From contig LR738541.1 in assembly GCA_902685375.1 (NCBI GenBank), positions 620,001-684,000 on the forward strand: a DNA stretch of 64,000 nt, given 5' to 3'. The position numbers and the translations under genes are program-made. Of this stretch, positions 57,985 through 64,000 are shown piece by piece. Source of the DNA: Neostethus bicornis. Taxonomy: Eukaryota > Chordata > Actinopteri > Atheriniformes > Phallostethidae. How positions within the stretch are numbered: position 1 is the first letter of the stretch; every line of letters starts with the position of its first letter. The notes below the pieces were generated by a model. It was not told where the DNA came from and searched no databases. It saw nothing but the letters and a program-made list of their open reading frames with translations.

Positions 57985-58493
57985 TTTGTTCCATCATCTT
58001 CCGCTTATATGGGGCCCGGGTCGGGGGCAACAGCGTCGGACAGGAAGCCCAGCTTCATCCTCCAGTTGAGCCGGACAGATCCCGAGTTGTTCCCCAACCA
58101 ACTGTGAGACATAGTCTCTCCAGTTGGTCCAGGGTCTGCCTCTTGGTCTCCTCCCAGTGGGATATGGCCGAACCACCTCACCAACAAGGCGCTCGGGGGT
58201 CATCCTGACCAGATGCCCGAACCACCCCATCTGACTTCTCTCAAACTGGAGGAGGAGCGGCTCGACACCGATCTCCTCCTGGATGGCAGAACTCCTCACC
58301 CGATCTCTGAGTGAGAGCCCAGCCGACCCTATGGAGGAAGCTCATTTCGGCCGCTTGTATCCGTGATCTTGTTTTTTTGGTCACCACCCACAGCTGGTGA
58401 CCATAGGTGAGGGTGGGAACGTTGATCGACTTGTGAATTGAGAGCTTTGCTTTTCGGCTCAGCTCTTTCTTTACCAAGACCGATGCAGTATCA
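57985..58493 (-). mobile_element. LINE-B copy
   Basis: The reverse strand codes LSRKAKLSIHKSINVPTLTY, RSRIQAAEMSFLHRV, a frameshift, then GVEPLLLQFERSQMGWFGHL and RPRGRPWTNWRDYVSQLVGE. The tail is near 57985. Confidence 0.87.
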
Positions 58494-59174
58494 AAAACTA
58501 TTTAAAAGTTACATACAGTAGTCATGACGTGTCTGAAAAATTTCATCCATCTTTCTTTCCATTCTCCTTCTTTGTTATTCACCCTAATTTAAAACAAAAC
58601 AAGGTCAATTTAATTTTCTTTTTACATTCTTTTGCTTTCATCCAGTTGTGTCTTCTCTTATTCTGCTCTCCTATCGCTTCTTTCATCTCAATCCCATCTC
58701 TTATTTCCTTCTTATCTCCTCCTGAATCCTTCTTCTACTTCTGTTCATGCATTACTTATGTTTCTGTTCAAAAATTCTGTGTGAAAAGTCCACTTGGCCT
58801 GACACACCTACACACTCAGAGGCTGATCCACATGAAAGAGGAGTGGTCACAGAAAGCCAACAACACGACCAACCTCCGGCTCTACACCGGCCTTCGTACT
58901 CACACAGATACACACAAACCCTGAGGCAAGCCCTAAGGACCTGGTTAAAGAGACAAGTGGAAAGTATACTGGGTTCTACTACTTTTCTGCTCACTCACTC
59001 TTCTACACACACACACACCACCATACCAACAAAACTTGTACAACTTTTATCATAAATTGTAAAGCACTGTTTCAAATGTCATCATATCTTTGCAGTTTTA
59101 CTTAAATTCGACATTTTAAGATGCACGTTGGCAAATTTAACTTTTTCAATTGGTCGCTTTATTGAATCATACAG

Positions 59175-59920
59175 AATCTGTAGTGAGAGGAGGGAAGAGG
59201 TGGAGGAAAAGCTGGAGAAGTGGAGGTTTGCACTAGAAAGAAGAGGAATGAAGATTAGTCAGAGTAAAACAGAGTACACGTGTGAATGAGAGGGATCCAA
59301 ATGGAAAAGTGAGGTTACAGGGAGAAAAGATAAAGAAGGTGGAAGATTTTAAGTACTTAGGATCAACAGTCCAGTGCAATGGAGAGTGTGGAAAAGAGGT
59401 GAAGAAGCGTGTGCAGGTAGGCTGGAACGGGTGGAGAAAAGTATCAGTTGTGATGTGTGACAGAAGAGTTTAATTTAAAATGAAAGGGAAAGTGTACAAA
59501 ACCGTGGTGAGACCGGCCATGCTGTTTGGTCTAGAGACAGTAGCACTGAAGAAAAGACAGGAAACAGAGATGGAGGTAGCAGAGATGAGGATGCTGAGGA
59601 TCTCTCTGGGAGGGACCAGGATGGACAGGAACAGAGGAAAAGCAGATGTTAGAGGTTTTGGAGATAAAGTCAGAGAGACTAGAGTAAGATGGTTTGGACA
59701 TGTGCAGAGGAGAGAGCGAGTACATCGGAAGAAGGATGCTGGATTTGGAACCACCAGGAAAGAGGACTAGAGGAAGACCAAAGAGGAGGTTCATGGATAC
59801 AGTGAAGGAAGACATGAAGATAGTTGGTGTGACCAAAGAAGATGCAGCAGATAGGGTTAGATGGAAAAAAAAAAACTTTTTGTGGTGACCCCTGAAGGAA
59901 AATGCCAAAAGAAAATGAAG
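59175..59920 (+). mobile_element. LINE-A 3' copy
   Basis: It runs from GTAGTGAGAGGAGGGAAGAG (just after the FADD block) through VNERDPNGKVRLQGEKIKKV, KMKGKVYKTVVRPAMLFGLE and VRWFGHVQRRERVHRKKDAG to RRFMDTVKEDMKIVGVTKED and a decayed tail AAATGCCAAAAGAAAATGAA. Confidence 0.88.
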
Positions 59921-60106
59921 ATTTTGGATTATATTAAAGTTTAACCCTGATTTTAATAACTTTTTTTGGACTTTAGCAACTTTGTTTTATTACAACTATT
60001 GCAACACCTATTACAACTTTTAACATTGCAGGTAAATGTTTTATAGCGTTTTTAGTAATAATAAACAATACCTTTAGACAAAAAGGGTTTAATTGTCTTT
60101 TTTGTG

Positions 60107-60383
60107 TGGAAAAGAGGTGAAGAAGCGTGTGCAGGCAGGCTGGAATAGGTGGAGAAAATTATCAGGTGGGATGTGGGATAGAAGAGTTTCAGCTAAAATG
60201 AAAGAGAAAGTGAAAAAAAAAAAAAAAAAAACGTGGTGAGACCGGCCATGCTGTTTGGTCTAGAGACAGTGGCACTGAGGTAAAGACAGGAAACAGAGAT
60301 GGAGGTAGCAGAGATGAAGATGCTGAGGATCTCTCTGGCAGTGACCAGAATGGACAGGATCAGAGTAACAGCACATGTTAGGC
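60107..60383 (+). mobile_element. LINE-A piece
   Basis: It covers GTGTGGAAAAGAGGTGAAGA to CAGAGTAACAGCACATGTTA (GKEVKKRVQAGW through TRMDRI). A run of about 19 A replaces part of the VYKTV codons at 60213-60231. It follows 59175-59920 in the same orientation but repeats an internal part, so it is a separate copy. Confidence 0.82.
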
Positions 60384-60989
60384 TAAACATAAGCTATAAA
60401 ACCCCCCAAAAAACAAACAAAACTTAATTTAGATAAAGAAATATTGCAGGAAGCCAACTGTTTCCTAGTAAGTGACTGTTTCTTGGCAGTAGTTCTTGCT
60501 TTTGTAATTAAACCTTGTATCGGCTGGTCGTTATTGAAAATTTGTACTTTATCAAGTGAGTCCATTTGTTTTAGTCGGCTGCAGCTTCCAGCTACGTGTG
60601 AATGATCATGGCACACCGCCACGCCAAAATAAAAGCTGCCAAGCTTATAGAATTATGATTTTTTTTTTCTTCTAGATGTCAAAAATGTAAATAACGTTGT
60701 TTAAACAGATCCAAGGAAACAGTTTAGATTTGCAGCCATGCTGGATGATTGTGTTGTAATTAGCAACACGGTTTTACATGGTTGCTAGTTCAAGCCCTCG
60801 CTGGATGAAGACTAGTTTTTCCATGTGGAATTTGAATGCCCTACCCATTGTGTTTGTTTGAAATGCCTTGTTGTTAATGTGATGATTTGACCCAAGGGTA
60901 GACTAGTGTGCTCTGCTTCTCACTTAGATCATACTTGGCACAATCTCCAGCCATTTTTGGCCCTGGATTGAGAGAACTGGTTATTATAC

Positions 60990-61590
60990 AAATCATACAA
61001 CAACATGTTTTTGCTTTTTTAACTGTTGCGAGTGAAAGTGGAAAGGCTTGAAAAGGATTGGTTGAATATTTTGATGGAGGACAGCGGAAATTATTTTCTG
61101 TACCGTTCCTTTGAGCAGCGGGGTTGCAGGAGTTTGTTGCTGAAGCTGTTCTACAGATCGTCCACACATTCATGGAGGGGATGGGAGTGATTTAGCACGA
61201 TTAATGACAGTTTTGCTTTCATAATGTCCCTCGCCACCTCCTCCACACAGGCAAGAGGTGAACCAACCACACGTCCAGCTTTTTTTATCTGTATGTTGGC
61301 ATTCTTTGTTTTTATACCAGCTCCCCAGGCGACCACAGCAAAGAACAGGACACTGTCTGTGATGGCATGGTAAAACATGGAGAGCATCTTGTTGCAGACA
61401 TTGAAGAAGTTTACTAAAGTAGTACAGTCTACTCCGGCCATTTTTGTACATTATCTCTGTGTTTGTGGACCAGTCCAGTTTACTGTTGATGTAAACACCC
61501 AAAAATCTGTATGACTGGACCATCTCCACAGACCAGTGACGGTTGGTATCCCTTACTGCAGAAGCCCACCACCATCTCCTTTGTTTGGTG
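60990..61590 (-). mobile_element. L2/CR1-like LINE fragment
   Basis: The reverse strand codes EMVQSYRFLGVYINSKLDWS then TNTEIMYKNG. After a frameshift come NVCNKMLSMFYHAITDSVLF, AVVAWGAG and the KKAGRVVGSPLACVEEVARD stretch. The YRFLGV..NSKLDW and MFYHA...SVLF.AVVAWG patterns are typical of the reverse transcriptase tail of fish L2/CR1-type LINEs. It differs from LINE-A and LINE-B. Broken by frameshifts. Confidence 0.75.
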
Positions 61591-62156
61591 ATGTTCTGGT
61601 CACGACTAGTGTGAAGTTGTAGCCTCGAAATGCAACACTGGCTTAAAAAATAGCAATCATTGAAACAATCTTAGGACCTGACTTTGTTTAAGAATAAAAT
61701 TGTACTTCTTAAATTATACTCTTGAGTACAAGTTAAGGATTTTTTGTCCAGTGCATAGCGGGAGAGAAACACTTTGTTCTCAAGATTGTCCGGTGCTTTT
61801 GTGTACCTGTCTAACATTAAACTCTGTTGGGGAACCAAAACCAAGATACATGGAAAATAGAAAAAAATCTATTGGAAGTATAAAACTTAGTTAAGGAAAA
61901 ATGTTTCGGTTCAAAGCAACAAAAAATAATTGGGTTTTAAAAAGAGATCTGAGCTCTTGCTGCTTGCAGACTGAATACTAAGGGGTGCTATCCTTCATGT
62001 ACCTGCCACCAAAAATGCTCGGTCTTCTTTAACTCCATAGAGAGATTGCCAGTTGTCTGAGAAGGTGTCTTTCTGCAAGGCCGGTGCAGTTTATGTAGCA
62101 AAATAAACCGGTGCTAACCTGTTTTGTCATTTTAAACCAAATAAAAAAATCTATCA

Positions 62157-62918
62157 CTGTAATTTCACGGCTATAAGGTGCATATAAACATCTTAGATTT
62201 TCTTCAGAATGAGCGGTGCGCCCTTTCGTGCGGTGCGCCTTGTGTGTGAGAAAAGGCGGACGTAAAAGAAAAAGCGGTGCCCGTGAGGCGAGGCGGACCT
62301 GAAAGAATAGGCATGAGAACGTTAAAGAGTGAAGTGTGGGCGTGGATTGTGTATAAAAAGGTATGTGCTGTATGCAAAACATTGCTGTTTTAACCCTGAA
62401 AATGGCAAAGAGACACGCTTATGACGCTCAGTTTAAGCTGAGGGCAATCAGCTACGCGGAGGAACATGGGAATCGAGCCGCCGCGAGAAATTTCAGCATT
62501 AACGAGTCAATGGATTGTAGATGCTTGGACTAACGTGTCTGCTGGTACTGTTATCCGAGCTTTCGCAAAAGCTGGTATCCTTTCTGAGGAGCCGCACGAT
62601 ACAGACAGTGACTTTGACAGCGAGGAGCGAAGTGGACCTGCTCTGTTGGATTTTGCGCAGCTGTTCGATTCCGAAACAGAGGATGAGGACTTTGACGGTT
62701 TTGAATAAAGACTATTACCGGGTAATGTGCTTGTTTATACTACGTAAATAAAGTACAACCAAACTCAGTTTTGCTCTCGATCTATTTTTTAACACGCACA
62801 TTTGCATGCTGCGCCTTTTCGTACGGTGCGCCTTATGTGTGTGTTAAATACAGCAATGGTGCACATAACTTAGACTGTGCCTTTTCGTACGGTGCGCCTA
62901 ATGGTCGTGAAATTACGG
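62157..62918 (+). mobile_element. Deleted pogo-type DNA transposon
   Basis: The inverted ends are CTGTAATTTCACGGCTATAA and, inverted, CCGTAATTTCACGACCATTA, with TA at the right border and CA at the left (TA-type duplication, decayed). Subterminal GGTGCGCC motifs repeat on both sides. A TATA-like GTATAAAAAG sits at 62350-62359, about 45 bp before the first ATG. Inside are the two ends of a transposase gene with the catalytic middle missing. Confidence 0.85.
62402..62708 (+). pseudogene. pogo/POGK-like transposase, internally deleted
   Basis: The ATG at 62402 opens AKRHAYDAQFKLRAISYAEE then HGNRAAARNFSINESM, a Brinker/CENP-B-type helix-turn-helix DNA-binding start as found in pogo-family transposases. 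It soon stops at 62531-62533. In another frame, from about 62500, QWIVDAWTNVSAGTVIRAFA then KAGILSEEP and an acidic tail (DSETEDEDFDGFE) end at 62706-62708. This matches the usual C-terminus. The DDE catalytic core is absent and the two ends are joined out of frame near 62505, so no transposase can be made. Confidence 0.85.
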
Positions 62919-63277
62919 TATTTTATGTATGACAGGGAACCAGTGGATCACCAACAGATCTGGTTTTATATAGATACGCTTTTTTGTCCCAATAAGGAAA
63001 TTAAGCCGCCACGTTCTAGACAGGCTGCAGGCGGTGGAGCCTTGGAATTGCAGTAATCCAGTTGAAGAAATAAAAGTGTTTCTAGTTAGCTCTAGTTTAC
63101 ATGAGGTTGCACTTCGGCGAGCAGATTGAGCAGAAAAAAACAGATCTAGTCATTGCATTGATCTGTTTGTCCAATTTGGGAGAAATGTCAATTATTACGC
63201 AAATAATCATGGTATGGGACACAACAGGAACTATGCCAGGAATCTTAATCAGCAGATAAACCTACACATTATCTGTA

Positions 63278-63440
63278 AGGTCGCGGGTTCGATTTCCGCT
63301 GAGACCACCGTCTAGGGTCCTTGGAGAAGACACCTAACCCCCGCTTCTCCCACCATTGGCGCCGTCGAAGGGCAGCCTGCTGCGGTGTAAGGAGTGCAGC
63401 ACACAAATTTCCCAGATGAGGGATGAATAGAGTAATTCAT
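63278..63440 (+). mobile_element. SINE-A, 5'-truncated
   Basis: It starts at the B box (GGTCGCGGGTTCGATTTCCG) and runs through GGTCCTTGGAGAAGACACCT and CTCCCACCATTGGCGCCGTC to GAGGGATGAATAGAGTAATT. The A box is missing. Confidence 0.82.
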
Positions 63441-63704
63441 TTAATTTAAAGCAGTGTAAAGAGCCAGACCCCTGGAACAATACCCACTCTTTCTGAGGGA
63501 CATCGATCTGTAAAAAAAAAAAAAAAAAAAGAACATTAAAAATCTTGCATTTGTGACACCGCAGGAAAACATGCCATCACAAAATCCTGGAGGGAAACCT
63601 TCTGCTGGATGACATAAAAGATCAGATTTTACTAGAGATCCCATCCAGCCAGCAGGTGCTTTAAACACATCATGGCAGAACACTTCATCATGATCCGGAG
63701 ATAT

Positions 63705-63825
63705 AAAGAAACACACACACAAAAAAAAGCACATACACAGACACACACTGTTCTACTACACGGGACTGTACAAGAGTTTTATAAGTGGGTTTATATCCAC
63801 ACACACACATACACACACTCACATT
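63705..63825. repeat. CA-rich simple repeat
   Basis: Interrupted ACACAC runs at 63709-63750 and 63800-63825. Confidence 0.85.
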
Positions 63826-64000
63826 ATGAGCCATCTTCAAGTGCCGTGCTGGGATCGTAATAGATTGCAGTAAAACCAGTTCCTTCCTACTTTTCTCCCA
63901 CACGGTGTCATAACATGGATCAGTTTAGAGTGTGCGATGTGTCATCTGACAACAAGGTCCCAGGATACGCTAAGTAAAAACTTTAATGTGGCTACAGTTT

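Larger units (their letters stand above)
40420..64000 (+). other. ptprt: Downstream intron of ptprt, 5' part
   Basis: This stretch starts at the donor GTATGT and contains no further ptprt exon that I can read, so the intron is at least 23.6 kb. The listed repeats fill roughly half of it. I recognise nothing in 40425-41995, 42640-43975, 45650-46455, 47740-48325, 48665-49160, 50990-51795, 52615-53240, 54540-55450, 55935-56680, 57160-57980, 58500-59170, 60390-60985, 61600-62150, 62925-63275 and 63445-64000. An ACCGATTTATCGG-type palindromic motif at 41010-41050 resembles one end of a hAT element. Confidence 0.75.

Noticed and set aside
58529..58924. 131-codon plus-strand frame
   Set aside because: Composition is pyrimidine-rich low-complexity, no domain, and it overlaps other equally long frames.
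62466..62708. 80-codon frame as a stand-alone host gene
   Set aside because: Its first 10-15 codons are an out-of-frame reading of the HTH segment; it is the tail of a deleted pogo transposase.

Overview
The window is vertebrate, almost certainly ray-finned fish, nuclear DNA. Five short exons with canonical GT-AG borders and intact phase lie in a sea of intron crowded with fish-type transposons. They join, on the + strand, into one open reading frame of 214 codons plus split ends. It encodes most of a MAM domain followed by an Ig domain of a type IIB receptor protein tyrosine phosphatase. The match is closest to PTPRT (receptor PTP rho). No other host gene, tRNA, rRNA or CRISPR array was found.

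Layout: 1-28115 is the end of a very long upstream intron. The exons are 28116-28276 and 29794-29904 (MAM core), 35179-35260 (MAM end), 37470-37585 (Ig first half) and 40245-40419 (Ig second half). From 40420 to 64000 is a long downstream intron. The signal peptide, the start of the MAM domain, the fibronectin III repeats, the membrane segment and both phosphatase domains lie outside the window.

The introns hold about 14 pieces of one 5'-truncated non-LTR retrotransposon ('LINE-B', tail of GGAAC repeats), about 11 of a second ('LINE-A', tail of GAA repeats), and one L2/CR1-like LINE piece. There are two tRNA-like A/B-box SINE families, three copies of an ~880-bp hAT element with perfect 8-bp target duplications, and two 558-bp elements bounded by TTAA. 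There is also a family with CAGGGGTGGGCAAAC ends, a deleted pogo-type transposon that keeps both coding ends, and several unclassified palindromic or tandem structures.

The points most worth a second look are: (1) the MAM exon, which I recall as one 272-bp exon in mammals, is split here into 161+111 bp by an extra 1.5-kb intron; (2) a 389-bp fold-back element at 26872-27260 built from about 28 CCAAT/ATTGG pentamers; (3) a clean filled/empty site showing the hAT insertion inside a LINE; (4) stacked insertions with readable target duplications at 53243-54161; (5) unclassified families at 1627-2262, 13024-13618 and 41998-42634. All protein assignments come from reading translations against remembered families; no search was run.
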